From Lachnospiraceae bacterium (lineage in GTDB: Bacteria > Bacillota > Clostridia > Lachnospirales > Lachnospiraceae): 42,194 nucleotides of DNA. The stretch spans positions 1-42,194 of the forward strand of contig JAEEXY010000021.1 in NCBI GenBank assembly GCA_016288005.1. The letters run 5' to 3'. The notes beneath the pieces were generated by a model, which ran no database searches, had not been told where the DNA came from, and worked only from the letters and a program-made list of their open reading frames with translations. Both the position numbers and the translations under genes were made by a program. This document shows, piece after piece, positions 1 to 8,369 of this stretch (the stretch's first letter is position 1; each line of letters begins with the position of its first letter).

Positions 1-133
1 CGGCAGCGCGAGCACCGAATTCAGCCTCAAGGACGGCTCGAATTCCACCCTCGGCGCGATCCGCAGGACCGGCATTTACCTTAAGGAGTCCGGCGATGTA
101 GGAACGATCCAGCACGTAGATCTGGCAATGTAA
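1..133 (+). CDS. C-terminal fragment of an unidentified protein
   Basis: An open frame runs from the window edge (first full codon at base 2) to a TAA at 131-133 and gives 43 residues ending in HVDLAM. It is followed 12 bases later by a strong terminator, which supports this being the true 3' end of a plus-strand gene. The visible part is rich in Ser, Thr and Gly (for example STEFSLKDGSNST) and has no motif I recognise. The function cannot be told from this fragment. Confidence 0.6.
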   Translation, partial: GSASTEFSLKDGSNSTLGAIRRTGIYLKESGDVGTIQHVDLAM

Positions 134-145
134 AAACCGATAAAA

Positions 146-184
146 AGGCCGGTTCCCCGTATCGGAAGAACCGGCCTCTTTTTA
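146..184. terminator. Bidirectional intrinsic terminator between convergent genes
   Basis: A perfect 10 bp stem, AGGCCGGTTC at 146-155 and GAACCGGCCT at 168-177, encloses a 12-base loop. It is followed on the plus strand by CTTTTTATT. On the minus strand the A run at 142-146 reads as a U tract, so the same hairpin can end the plus-strand gene before it and the flotillin transcript whose stop codon is at 189. Confidence 0.85.
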
Positions 185-188
185 TTGC

Positions 189-1685
189 TTATTCAGTCTT
201 GATCGTTACATTTCCGGCGTTCTCCAGACCTGTCAGATTAACGTTCTTGTTAACCTTTGCGTCGTAGGTCTGAGCCTTCATGATATCGGTAATATCAAAG
301 CCTGTGGTTTCCTTGATGGTCTCGATGGTCTTCGCAAGCACTGCGGGAACATAGCCTCCCATGGTGCCCACGCCGGTCTCGGAACCGTTCGCGCCGTCGA
401 TGATGGTGATCTTATCGATAGCTGCAAGAGGCTCGGCAACAGCCTTTGCCATCTCGGGCAGCTTGTTCACGATCATCTCGGTCATGGCGGCCTGGCCGTA
501 CTTCTTCATAGCCTCGGCTTTCTTATCGATAGCCTCAGCCTCTGCGATACCCTTTGCAGCGATGGCTGCGGCCTCTGCCTCACCGACTGCCTTGATACCT
601 TCGGCTTCCTTGAGCTTAGCATACATCTCAGCCTCGGCAACCGCCTTGCGGGCATCAGCCTGTCTCTCCTGTTCGAACTTCTCAGCCTCAGCCTTCTTCA
701 TTCTCTCGAAGAGCTCAGCCTCAGCACGCTGCTGTCTCGCAAACTTCTCAGCCTCTGCCTTCTTCTTAACTTCAGCTTCGAGCTGCTGCTCTGTAACCGA
801 AACTTCCTTCTGCTTTAACTCGATCTCACGCTCCTGACGCGCAATGTTCGCGTTCGCGGTCGTGATCTCGATAGTCTTACGCTGCTCTTCTTTCTGGATC
901 TCGTAAGCGGCGTCTGCCTCAGCCTGCTTGATATCGGCAGCCTTCTTCAGTTCTGCCTGCTTGATGGCCAGTTCGTTCTGCTTCTCGGCGATAGCGGTCT
1001 CGGAAGCGATCTTCGCGTCGTTGGCAAGCCTGCGGGCTTCTGCCTCAGCGATAGCAACTTCCTTGTCAGCGTTTGCCTTCGCGATCGAAGCATCCTTCTT
1101 GATCTTGGACATATTGTCCTGACCGAGAGCAACGATCAGACCGTTCTCATCTTCGATCTTCTGGATGTTGCAGGAAATGATCTCGATACCGAGAGCATTC
1201 ATGTCCATCTGAGCCTTGGTCTGAACCTCGTCACCGAACTTTTTGCGGTCGGTGCACAGCTCTCTGAGGTCAACGGTTCCGATGATCTCACGCATGTTAC
1301 CCTGCAGTGAATCGGTCAGCGCCTGACAGATCCTGTCCTCGTTCATGTTGAGGAAGTTCTTCATCGCGAGCTTGATGCCTTCCTTGTCGGTCATGATCCT
1401 GACCTTCGCAACGGCATCGATATCAACACCGATGAAGTCCTGTGTGGGAATGTAGCCGCTGGTCTTGATATCAACGGTAATCTGTTTTACCAGCAGGGCG
1501 TCCTTTCTCTCGAGGAACGGTATCTTGATACCTGCGCGTCCGATGAGCACCTTGGGTTCCTTTTTCAGACCCGAGATAATGTAGGCAATGTCCGGCGGAG
1601 CCTTAACGTAGCCTGTGAGAATGATGATCAGGAGCAATACGGCTGCAATAATGATCAGTATTGCGGGTAATGTGATTTCCGGCAT
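189..1685 (-). CDS. Flotillin-like SPFH-domain membrane protein
   Basis: This is a 498-residue flotillin (FloT/YuaG type), a scaffold of ordered membrane microdomains. Residues 6-26 form one hydrophobic anchor, residues about 30-200 an SPFH/band-7 domain, and residues about 205-430 a long Ala/Glu/Lys coiled coil with many EAEA and KAEAE repeats, followed by a Gly-rich C-terminal tail. I chose the ATG at 1685 because GGAGGGG lies 7 bases upstream and the hydrophobic anchor follows directly. An upstream in-frame start would add 26 residues that are not typical of the family. The NfeD-type partner often found next to flotillin genes is not in this window. The gene ends at the bidirectional terminator and stands as a single transcription unit. 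Confidence 0.9.
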   Translation of the reverse strand: MPEITLPAILIIIAAVLLLIIILTGYVKAPPDIAYIISGLKKEPKVLIGRAGIKIPFLERKDALLVKQITVDIKTSGYIPTQDFIGVDIDAVAKVRIMTDKEGIKLAMKNFLNMNEDRICQALTDSLQGNMREIIGTVDLRELCTDRKKFGDEVQTKAQMDMNALGIEIISCNIQKIEDENGLIVALGQDNMSKIKKDASIAKANADKEVAIAEAEARRLANDAKIASETAIAEKQNELAIKQAELKKAADIKQAEADAAYEIQKEEQRKTIEITTANANIARQEREIELKQKEVSVTEQQLEAEVKKKAEAEKFARQQRAEAELFERMKKAEAEKFEQERQADARKAVAEAEMYAKLKEAEGIKAVGEAEAAAIAAKGIAEAEAIDKKAEAMKKYGQAAMTEMIVNKLPEMAKAVAEPLAAIDKITIIDGANGSETGVGTMGGYVPAVLAKTIETIKETTGFDITDIMKAQTYDAKVNKNVNLTGLENAGNVTIKTE

Positions 1686-1848
1686 AATATCCCCTCCTAT
1701 GGATGCATAATATTGTTGTTTGCCACCCGGTCCGGAAATGTATCTTACCGAACCTTGTAGCATAAGAATATCATGAAATGTGAATTATTGAAATAGATAT
1801 TACAGCGTAATACAATATATTATTTCGCCGTCAGGGGCGAGAATAGGG

Positions 1849-1911
1849 AAGACATGGGGACGGTTCTTCTGTCTGCGCAGTTCTCAGACAGAAGAACCGT
1901 CCCCATGTCTT
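1849..1911. repeat. GGGGACGGTTC-type palindromic repeat, copy 1
   Basis: A 27 bp perfect inverted repeat (AAGACATGGGGACGG outward, ending GTCTG) surrounds a 9-base loop, CGCAGTTCT. It begins 13 bases downstream of the hpt stop codon and lies between hpt and the flotillin gene. Two related copies are at 36976-37035 and 39742-39800. No U tract follows on the hpt strand, so it is not a classical terminator, although such a stem could end or protect the transcript. It resembles the REP-like palindromes mobilised by IS200/IS605-related RAYT enzymes; that assignment is inferred. Confidence 0.85.
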
Positions 1912-1924
1912 ACTTAATGTCATT

Positions 1925-2476
1925 TTATTGATAGCACTCCGGCTTTAATTCCCCGATATAAGGAAGATTGCGGTAGTAGTCCGCGTAATCGAGACCGTAG
2001 CCCACCACGAACTGGTCTCCGATATCGAAGCCCTTGATATCCGCGCCGATCTCTGCGGGATGGCAGTCTACCTTGTCCAGCAGGCATACCGTGATGATCG
2101 AACGGGGCTTTCTCGACATCAGAAGCTCCTTAAGATATTTCAGTGTGAGTCCCGAATCAATGATATCCTCCACGATGATAACGTCGCGGCCTGTGATATT
2201 GTTGTCGAGATCCTTTACGAGCTTAACAACGCCCGATGACTGCGCATCGGCACCGTAGCTCGACACAGAGATAAAATCCATATGGATCGGGCACTTGATC
2301 TGACGGCAAAGGTCGGTGTAAAAGAAGGACGCGCCCTTTAAGATGCAGGCCACAACGGGTGCCTTGTCCTTGTATTCCTCGGTGATCTGCGCGCCTATCT
2401 CTTCCACTCTCGCGCTGATCTTTTTCTCTGTGAAGAGAACCTGCTTAATGTCATTTTTTTCGTCTGTGATCTTCAT
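1925..2476 (-). CDS. hpt: Hypoxanthine phosphoribosyltransferase
   Basis: This 183-residue enzyme of purine salvage converts hypoxanthine or guanine plus PRPP to IMP or GMP in the cytoplasm. The PRPP-binding signature VIIVEDIIDSGLT is at residues 99-111, and the N-terminal ILKGASFFYTDL segment and the SSYGADAQSSG flexible loop are also typical. The length matches the family. It is the last gene of the histidine operon, 42 bp after hisIE. Placement beside his genes makes metabolic sense because both pathways use PRPP and histidine synthesis returns AICAR to the purine pool. That link is inferred. The ATG at 2476 is preceded by TTAGGAG about 14 bases upstream and a second AGGA just before it. 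Confidence 0.95.
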   Translation of the reverse strand: MKITDEKNDIKQVLFTEKKISARVEEIGAQITEEYKDKAPVVACILKGASFFYTDLCRQIKCPIHMDFISVSSYGADAQSSGVVKLVKDLDNNITGRDVIIVEDIIDSGLTLKYLKELLMSRKPRSIITVCLLDKVDCHPAEIGADIKGFDIGDQFVVGYGLDYADYYRNLPYIGELKPECYQ

Positions 2477-2518
2477 TTTCCTAATCGCTCCTAAAATACT
2501 GATCCGGCCGGAACGGGG

Positions 2519-3673
2519 TCAACGGTTCGCCAGCTCGCCCGCGACATCCTGCCAGTCCACTCCGCATTCTACCATAAGAACGGTCATGTGGTAAAGCAGA
2601 TCCGCAATTTCGTATTTCAATTCTTCGGCATTCGGGTTCTTTGCCGCGATAACCATCTCGGTCGCTTCCTCGCCGCATTTCTTCAGGATCTTGTCGATGC
2701 CCTTGTCCAGGAGGTAATTTGTATACGAACCCTCCTTCGGATGCTGCTTTCTGTCGACGACCACATCATAGAGCGATGAAAGCACCTTTGAAATGTCCTT
2801 CGTCTCATACTCGTGGCGCACCATCTCATTGAAGAAGCACGAGCGGCTGCCGGTATGGCAGGCTGCGCCGATCTGAACTACCTTTGCGAGCAGCGTGTCC
2901 TTATCGCAGTCGCAGGACAGCTCTCTCAGATACTGGAAATGCCCCGAGGTCAGGCCCTTCACCCACAGCTCGTTTCTTGAGCGCGAATGATAGGTCATAA
3001 TACCCGTCTCAGCCGTTTTGTCAAACGCTTCGCGGTCCATATACGCCATCATCAGGACCTCGTTCGTCCTGTAATCCTGCACGATGCAGGGAACCAGGCC
3101 GTCGGCTCCCGTCTTAAGCTCATCAAATGAGATCGAAGGCTTGAAGGTATTTACCTCCGCTCCGAGATCCGCGAGTCTGCGCTTGAATGCCATGACGTCG
3201 GTGTTGTCGAACACAGCGGCAAAACCGGTCACATTATCCTTTTTAAGCTCAGATGCGGCCTTCTCTTCGGATGCTGCGCCGCTGTCGATAACTAGAACCT
3301 CTGCCTTGCCGTTCGTGCAGATCCCGTTGTCGCAGATATAGATGTTTCCTTTTCCGAAACGGTCGGAGCCCTCTTTTTCGAGCGAAGTCCCGTCGGTATC
3401 GCTCCTGCGGATGATGACCGCGCGGGCACCTGTATAGAATGCTTTTTTGATATCCTCAAAACGGCGCGCCGACACACCGATCACGAATGGAATATCGATC
3501 GAACGTGAAAGCCCGCGCGCTGTTTCCAGAAAGTTCTCAACCGCGCTTTCCTCTTCGGTGTTGTTGACCAGTACCAGCTCGTCTATCCCGTTGTTCTGGA
3601 GATCGAGCGCCTTTTTTATGATCGCGTCGGAAGATTCCCCCGATGCGTCGATATATGCAGCAATGTATTTCAT
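2519..3673 (-). CDS. hisIE: HisIE with N-terminal HisF-like remnant: phosphoribosyl-AMP cyclohydrolase / phosphoribosyl-ATP pyrophosphatase
   Basis: A 384-residue protein that should catalyse steps 2 and 3 of histidine synthesis. Residues about 190-285 are the PRA-cyclohydrolase, with metal ligands DCDKD at 255-259 and ACHTGSRSC at 271-279. Residues about 297-384 are the PRA-pyrophosphohydrolase, with GEEATE at 334-339 and EIADLLYH at 355-362. Ordinary HisIE proteins are about 200-220 residues. The extra N-terminal 185 residues resemble HisF: IPFVIGVSARRFEDIKKAFYTGARAVII (split here in description: IPFVIG at 61-66, RFEDIKKA at 71-78) matches the HisF beta-3 region but has GVS instead of the phosphate-binding GGG. 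The stretch VTGFAAVF...LADLGAEV at 148-174 resembles the HisF C-terminus, as if the barrel centre were deleted. The ATG at 3673 is preferred: it lies 7 bases after the hisA stop with AGAGGA upstream. An upstream start at 3712 would overlap hisA. Confidence 0.93.
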   Translation of the reverse strand: MKYIAAYIDASGESSDAIIKKALDLQNNGIDELVLVNNTEEESAVENFLETARGLSRSIDIPFVIGVSARRFEDIKKAFYTGARAVIIRRSDTDGTSLEKEGSDRFGKGNIYICDNGICTNGKAEVLVIDSGAASEEKAASELKKDNVTGFAAVFDNTDVMAFKRRLADLGAEVNTFKPSISFDELKTGADGLVPCIVQDYRTNEVLMMAYMDREAFDKTAETGIMTYHSRSRNELWVKGLTSGHFQYLRELSCDCDKDTLLAKVVQIGAACHTGSRSCFFNEMVRHEYETKDISKVLSSLYDVVVDRKQHPKEGSYTNYLLDKGIDKILKKCGEEATEMVIAAKNPNAEELKYEIADLLYHMTVLMVECGVDWQDVAGELANR

Positions 3674-3680
3674 ATTTTCA

Positions 3681-4400
3681 TTATCCTCTGTGCCTTGCGG
3701 TTTCTTTCTCAAGGGATATCTTGCCCTCGTACAGTGATTTGCCGAGTATCGCGCCCGCCGCGCCGATCCTCTCGAGCTTGTTGAGATCCGCGGAAGAAGC
3801 TATGCCTCCCGAGGCGATGATGTCGATGCCGGTCTCGGTGATAAGCTTTTTGGTGTAATCAAAATTGGGTCCCGTAAGCATGCCGTCCCTTGAAATATCG
3901 GTGTAAACGATCGTGCCGACGCCCATCCCGGCAAATCTGCACGCAAGCTCTAAAATGGTGCTCGTGCTCTCCTGTTCCCAGCCGTAGATCGCCGCCGCTT
4001 CTCCCTTGCCGTCCAATCCGATAACGATCCGGTCCGCTCCGAATTCAAGGAGCGCCTGCTCTACAAACTCAGGCTCCTTAACGGCCTTTGTCCCGATGAT
4101 GACCCTGGCAGCGCCCGCATCGAGTCTCTGCCTGATATTCTCTATGCTCCTGACGCCGCCTCCGGTCTGGATAGGCAGTCCCGTCGCCTTCGCGATCTCA
4201 CGGATCACGCCGATGTTGGAGGAATCCCCCGCCTTTGCGCCGTCGAGGTCCACAACGTGAATATATTCCGCTCCCTGCTTCTTCCACTCGAGCGCAGCGT
4301 CCACGGGATTGTCGTTATATACCGTAAGCTCGTCAAACCTGCCCTGGCGCAGGCGTACGCATTTTCCGTTCCTGATGTCGATCGCGGGATATAATCTCAT
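3681..4400 (-). CDS. hisA: ProFAR isomerase, 1-(5-phosphoribosyl)-5-[(phosphoribosylamino)methylideneamino]imidazole-4-carboxamide isomerase
   Basis: A 239-residue TIM barrel catalysing the Amadori isomerisation of ProFAR to PRFAR, the fourth step of histidine synthesis. The two catalytic aspartates are visible as D8 (PAIDIRNGK) and D130 (IGLDGKG). The phosphate-binding loops are TGGGVRS at about 79-85 and ASGGIAS near residue 196. The length is normal. It is preceded by AAAGGAGG eight bases from the ATG, starts 16 bp after hisB and is followed 7 bp later by hisIE, so it is translated in a tight operon. Because hisF is absent from the operon, a HisA/TrpF dual role cannot be judged from the sequence alone. 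Confidence 0.96.
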   Translation of the reverse strand: MRLYPAIDIRNGKCVRLRQGRFDELTVYNDNPVDAALEWKKQGAEYIHVVDLDGAKAGDSSNIGVIREIAKATGLPIQTGGGVRSIENIRQRLDAGAARVIIGTKAVKEPEFVEQALLEFGADRIVIGLDGKGEAAAIYGWEQESTSTILELACRFAGMGVGTIVYTDISRDGMLTGPNFDYTKKLITETGIDIIASGGIASSADLNKLERIGAAGAILGKSLYEGKISLEKETARHRG

Positions 4401-4416
4401 GAGATCCTCCTTTTAT

Positions 4417-5004
4417 TCATATCGTGCCCTTGGTCGAGAGCGTGCCCTCGATCCTCGGGTCGATGCTCACTGCGTCCGCCATGGCTTTCGCAAATGCCTT
4501 GAAGGCCGCCTCCGCGATGTGATGGTTATTGCTGCCGTCGAGCTGCTTTAAGTGCAGGTTCATCGCGGCCGAATAGCTGACCGCGTAGAAAAACTCGCGT
4601 ATCAGTTCGCTGTCGAGCTCACCGATCTTCGGCATCGTAAACTTAAGGTCCGAAGAGAAATACGGTCTGCCGCACAGATCCACCGCACACATCACGAGCG
4701 TCTCATCCATCGGGAGCATGAAACTGCCGTAGCGCCTGATACCCTTTTTGTCGCCGAGCGCCTCTTTTATCGCGGTGCCGAGCACGATACCCGTATCCTC
4801 TACGGAATGATGCCCGTCCACATAGAGATCGCCCTTGACCTTCACATCGAGGTCGATGAACGAGTGCTTTGAAAATGCGGTGAGCATGTGGTCAAAAAAG
4901 CCGATGCCCGTATCGATGTTCGAGATGCCTCTTCCGTCGAGATCGACGCTGACCGTGATCTCGGTCTCGGCCGTTTTGCGTTCAATAGTCGCTTTTCTCT
5001 CCAT
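4417..5004 (-). CDS. hisB: Imidazoleglycerol-phosphate dehydratase
   Basis: A 195-residue monofunctional IGPD that removes water from imidazole glycerol phosphate to give imidazole acetol phosphate. The two metal-binding double-histidine motifs are present: DGHHSVEDTG in the first repeat and NNHHIAEAAFKAF in the second. The GIGFFDHML segment of the N-terminal repeat is also seen. There is no fused histidinol-phosphatase domain, as is usual in Firmicutes, so a separate phosphatase must exist elsewhere. GGAGGAG lies 6 bases before the ATG. It sits between hisD (63 bp upstream) and hisA (16 bp downstream). Confidence 0.96.
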   Translation of the reverse strand: MERKATIERKTAETEITVSVDLDGRGISNIDTGIGFFDHMLTAFSKHSFIDLDVKVKGDLYVDGHHSVEDTGIVLGTAIKEALGDKKGIRRYGSFMLPMDETLVMCAVDLCGRPYFSSDLKFTMPKIGELDSELIREFFYAVSYSAAMNLHLKQLDGSNNHHIAEAAFKAFAKAMADAVSIDPRIEGTLSTKGTI

Positions 5005-5067
5005 GATATCTCCTCCGGGAAACGGATCCTGTCCGCCTCCGATCTATGTACTTACATGTACCTGCGA

Positions 5068-6357
5068 TCACTCAAACCTTACCGCGATCGAATTTGCGTG
5101 CGCGGTAAGTCCCTCAGCCCTGGCAAATGCCTCTATATCACAGTGTACCGCTTCGAGCGCCGTCTGTGAATACGAAATAACGCTGGATTTCTTCAGGAAA
5201 TCGTTTACCGAAAGAGCCGAGAAAAACTTTGCAGTTCCGTTGGTAGGAAGTATGTGGTTCGGTCCCGCGAAATAGTCGCCGAGCGGCTCGCTCGAATACT
5301 CTCCGAGGAAGATCGCGCCCGCGTTCTTTACCTTTGACATCGTCTCGAACGGATTCGCGGTCAGTATCTCGAGGTGCTCCGAAGCGATCTCGTTCACAGC
5401 GTCTACGGCATCGTCCATGTTCTCCGCCACAAGTATATATCCGTAATTCTCGAGCGACTTTTCAATGATCGCCTTACGCTCGAGCTTCGGCACAAAACCG
5501 TCGATCTCGGCGGATATCTTCTTTGCCAGTTCCTCACTCGTCGTGATGCAGATCGCCGAAGCCAGCTCGTCGTGCTCAGCCTGAGAGAGCATGTCCGCCG
5601 CGACATAACGGGGATCCGCTGTCTCGTCCGCGAGCACCAGTATCTCGGAAGGTCCCGCGATCGAATCGATGCTGACATTGCCGTAAACCGCGCGCTTTGC
5701 AAGCGCTACATAGATATTGCCGGGGCCCACGATCTTGTCGGCCTTGGGGATGCCGGCGGTTCCGTATGCCATCGCCGCGATCGCCTGTGCTCCGCCGACC
5801 TTGAATATCCTGTCGACTCCGGCTTCCTTCGCCGCAACGAGCGTGGTCGGATAGACCTTGCCCTCCGCGTTGCAGGGCGTGCACATGATTATGGTTTCTA
5901 CACCCGCCACTTTTGCGGGGATAACGTTCATCAGAACCGATGAAGGGTAAGCCGCCTTGCCGCCGGGCACGTATACTCCCGCGCACGAAAGCGCGGTTAC
6001 CTTCTGTCCTAAGAACGCGCCGTCGGGTCTCGTGGTGAACCAGCTCTTTTCCAGCTGATTCTCGTGGAAGCTCCTGATGTTCTCTATGGCTCTCCTGATG
6101 ATCCGTACAAGCTCTGGATCCACCTGCCTGTACGCCTCTTCGATCTCTGCTGCCGCAACCTCGACATCAGCCGCACTCAGCTCCGCTCTGTCAAACTTTT
6201 TCGTATATTCAAAAACCGCTTCGTCACCGCGCTCCTTTACGTCTCCGACGATCGCCGCCACTTTGGCCTCGTATTCGGGATACTGCGTGGTGCTGCGCTT
6301 CAGGAGATTCGCGAGCAGATCACGCTTCGAATCCCTGTTAAGCTTTACTATCCTCAT
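5068..6357 (-). CDS. hisD: Histidinol dehydrogenase
   Basis: A 429-residue zinc- and NAD-dependent enzyme that oxidises L-histidinol to L-histidine in two steps, the end of the pathway. Visible signatures are VGPGNIYVALAKR, IAGPSEILVLAD, the zinc-site segment SQAEHDELA, the catalytic Glu-His pair in EIASEHLEI, and DYFAGPNHILPT near the C-terminus. The length is typical. The gene starts 20 bp after hisG with AAAGGA upstream of the ATG, and it is followed after 63 bp by hisB. No sign of damage. Confidence 0.97.
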   Translation of the reverse strand: MRIVKLNRDSKRDLLANLLKRSTTQYPEYEAKVAAIVGDVKERGDEAVFEYTKKFDRAELSAADVEVAAAEIEEAYRQVDPELVRIIRRAIENIRSFHENQLEKSWFTTRPDGAFLGQKVTALSCAGVYVPGGKAAYPSSVLMNVIPAKVAGVETIIMCTPCNAEGKVYPTTLVAAKEAGVDRIFKVGGAQAIAAMAYGTAGIPKADKIVGPGNIYVALAKRAVYGNVSIDSIAGPSEILVLADETADPRYVAADMLSQAEHDELASAICITTSEELAKKISAEIDGFVPKLERKAIIEKSLENYGYILVAENMDDAVDAVNEIASEHLEILTANPFETMSKVKNAGAIFLGEYSSEPLGDYFAGPNHILPTNGTAKFFSALSVNDFLKKSSVISYSQTALEAVHCDIEAFARAEGLTAHANSIAVRFE

Positions 6358-6377
6358 GTTTTATCCTTTCCGGGCGA

Positions 6378-7022
6378 TCATTTCTTCTCGATCACCGCTC
6401 TCATATCTCCTATCAGTTTGCTGATACGCTCCTGCTCCATCTTCATCGAAACGCGGTTGACCACCATGCGCGCGGACAAGGGCATGATCTCCTCAAGCAC
6501 CACAAGTCCGTTCTCTCTGAGTGTCGAGCCCGTCTCGACTATATCTACGATGACCTCCGAAAGTCCTACTATCGGAGCCAGCTCTATGGAGCCGTTGAGC
6601 TTGATTATCTCCACGGTCTGGTGTCGTACGTTATTAAAATACTCTTTCGCTATCGCCGGATACTTGGTCGCCACCCTGATCATCCTGCCCGCATCGAGCG
6701 CCTCGCGCGCTGATTCGGGACCGGCAACGCACATCCTGCATTTGCCGAGGTCCAGGTCGAGCACCTCATACAGTTTGCGACCTTCCTCAACGATCGTATC
6801 CTTTCCGACGATGCCTATATCTGCCGCGCCGTACTCAACATAAGTCGGCACATCGTTTGCCTTCGCAAGGAAAAACCTGTAGCCCATCTCCTCATTCGTA
6901 AAGATCAGCTTTCTCGATTCCTTGTCCTCCATCTCCTCACAGGTGATCCCTATCTGCGCGAGAATGCCCATTGTCTGCTTGGCCAGTCTGCCCTTGGCCA
7001 GCGCTATCGTAATATATCTCAT
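6378..7022 (-). CDS. hisG: ATP phosphoribosyltransferase, short catalytic subunit
   Basis: At 214 residues this is the short form of HisG, which catalyses the first committed step, ATP plus PRPP to phosphoribosyl-ATP. It has [10 protein letters not shown] at the N-terminus, the [10 protein letters not shown] segment and the PRPP-binding region [23 protein letters not shown]. The C-terminal ACT-like regulatory domain of long HisG is missing. Short HisG needs HisZ for activity and for feedback inhibition by histidine, and hisZ lies just upstream (83 bp). AAAGGATG is 13 bases before the ATG. Confidence 0.96.
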   Translation of the reverse strand: MRYITIALAKGRLAKQTMGILAQIGITCEEMEDKESRKLIFTNEEMGYRFFLAKANDVPTYVEYGAADIGIVGKDTIVEEGRKLYEVLDLDLGKCRMCVAGPESAREALDAGRMIRVATKYPAIAKEYFNNVRHQTVEIIKLNGSIELAPIVGLSEVIVDIVETGSTLRENGLVVLEEIMPLSARMVVNRVSMKMEQERISKLIGDMRAVIEKK

Positions 7023-7105
7023 AAAACAATATCATCCTTTTTATCTGCTGTGCCTGCTTTCGCAGTGTATCCGACTGTTTCTGCTAAAATACCAACGAAC
7101 CGGCA

Positions 7106-8218
7106 TCAATGTCGGATATTGATCCTTGCGGGAGTTCCGTTTTTTCTGGCCTCGATGGCTTTTTTCAGCTCATCGGCATAGGAAGCCTCATCGGCGGAAA
7201 ACTCCGCTATTCTCTCATCGGCATCGGGAACGATGTCCTGCCGCATGAGCGCCGCCATCATCCTGTCAACGATAACAGCCATACCGATCGCGGGAGCAGC
7301 CTCACCGAACTGTCCGATCAGATTATCGTAGCGGCCGCCGGAGATTATCGCATCACCCGTACCGTAAGTGTAAGCGTTGAAGATAATGCCCGTATAATAA
7401 CGGTACTTGCTGAGCATTCCGAGGTCGAAACTGATGTAGCGCTCATAGCCGTAGAGTTTTAACAGATCGTATATCTTCTCCAGACGCTCTATCGAAGCGA
7501 TCGCGTCCGCATTATCCGTAAGAGCCTTGAAATCCTTTAATTTTTCGGGCGGTCCGAAAAGCGTGGGAAGATTTACGATGATCTTCGAGAGCTTCTCATC
7601 GATATCGTAGCGCCTCATCAGATCCTCGAGACCGAAGGAATTCTTGTCGTTGATCAGAGCCCTCATCTCATCGACATCGTCCTCGCCAAGCCCTGCCTCG
7701 CGAACGATCGCCTTGAAAAATCCGACCTCTCCGATCTCTATCTGGAACTCGGGGATTCCGGCCGCCAGCATGCATTCGACGGTCAGCGCGATCATCTCGG
7801 CATCGGCCTCAACCGATGCGTCGTTTACGAGCTCCGCGCCGATCTGCGTGAATTCCTTGGGCTTACCCTGATACTCGCTGCTGTTGATAAATGTCTGTCC
7901 GTGGTACGAAAGCCTGACCGGACCGGTACAGTCGCGGTAATACTTGGCGATGCAGCGCGCGATCGAAGGCGTGATATCGGGTCTTAAGACCAGCGTATTG
8001 CCTTCGCGGTCGAAGAATTTATACATGTCCTTCGCACTGACGCTGCCTCTTTCCTCGCTGAAAATATCAAAATACTCGAATGTCGGGGTCTCGATGCTCT
8101 CGAAACCGTAGAGCTTCATTTTAGCCATGAGCTGCTCTTCGACGAACAGTTTCGCCCTGTATTCTTTTCCGTATATGTCCCTGACTCCTTCGGGAGTGTG
8201 CAATAATTTGTCCTTCAC
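7106..8218 (-). CDS. hisZ: ATP phosphoribosyltransferase regulatory subunit
   Basis: A 370-residue paralogue of the histidyl-tRNA synthetase catalytic core that forms a hetero-octamer with short HisG. Class II motifs are visible: TPTFEYFDIF, LRPDITPSIAR, FTQIGAELV, and the late ISGGRYDNLIGQFG followed by AIGMAV. The C-terminal anticodon-binding domain of true HisRS is replaced by a short tail, which supports HisZ rather than a tRNA synthetase, as does the position as first gene of the his operon next to short hisG. The start is a GTG at 8218 with GAAAGGAA 6 bases upstream. Confidence 0.94.
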   Translation of the reverse strand: MKDKLLHTPEGVRDIYGKEYRAKLFVEEQLMAKMKLYGFESIETPTFEYFDIFSEERGSVSAKDMYKFFDREGNTLVLRPDITPSIARCIAKYYRDCTGPVRLSYHGQTFINSSEYQGKPKEFTQIGAELVNDASVEADAEMIALTVECMLAAGIPEFQIEIGEVGFFKAIVREAGLGEDDVDEMRALINDKNSFGLEDLMRRYDIDEKLSKIIVNLPTLFGPPEKLKDFKALTDNADAIASIERLEKIYDLLKLYGYERYISFDLGMLSKYRYYTGIIFNAYTYGTGDAIISGGRYDNLIGQFGEAAPAIGMAVIVDRMMAALMRQDIVPDADERIAEFSADEASYADELKKAIEARKNGTPARINIRH

Positions 8219-8240
8219 TGCTTATTCCTTTCATTCACTT

Positions 8241-8258
8241 TAGCACGTTGATGTGCTA
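8241..8258. promoter_or_regulatory. Candidate operator in the his leader
   Basis: A dyad TAGCAC-N6-GTGCTA lies between the his promoter and the hisZ start codon. A third half-site, GTAGCAT on the minus strand, lies 16 bases from the first. The spacing (6 bases) rules out CIRCE, which has the same outer bases but a 13-base distance between them. A histidine-responsive TrpR-family repressor (HisR/YerC type) is a plausible reader; this is inferred. A his T-box is unlikely because the leader is only about 60-70 bases. Confidence 0.5.
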
Positions 8259-8288
8259 CCATATTATCATGCTACTAAATTGAATTGA

Positions 8289-8317
8289 ATTATACAGAAC
8301 TATATCACCTTAGTCAA
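8289..8317 (-). promoter_or_regulatory. Sigma-A promoter of the his operon
   Basis: On the minus strand TTGACT (8317-8312) and TATAAT (8294-8289) are separated by exactly 17 bases. The -10 box ends about 70 bases before the hisZ GTG. This is the only strong promoter found upstream of the seven co-directional his/hpt genes. Confidence 0.88.
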
Positions 8318-8369
8318 GAACTTTTTTCAGCAATATCAAATATCTTTCAGTATCCGGCTGTTTTCCGCA

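Noticed and set aside
361-837. Plus-strand open frames rich in Ala and Ser inside the flotillin gene
   Set aside because: They are mirror-frame shadows of the Ala/Glu/Lys coiled-coil region, lack ribosome binding sites and resemble no protein.
8241-8258. CIRCE element upstream of hisZ
   Set aside because: The outer bases match TTAGCAC, but the arms lack the inner TC/GA and are 6 rather than 13 bases apart.
8219-8288. T-box riboswitch for histidine
   Set aside because: The leader is only about 70 bases, too short for a T-box, and no T-box conserved bulge sequence or terminator is seen.
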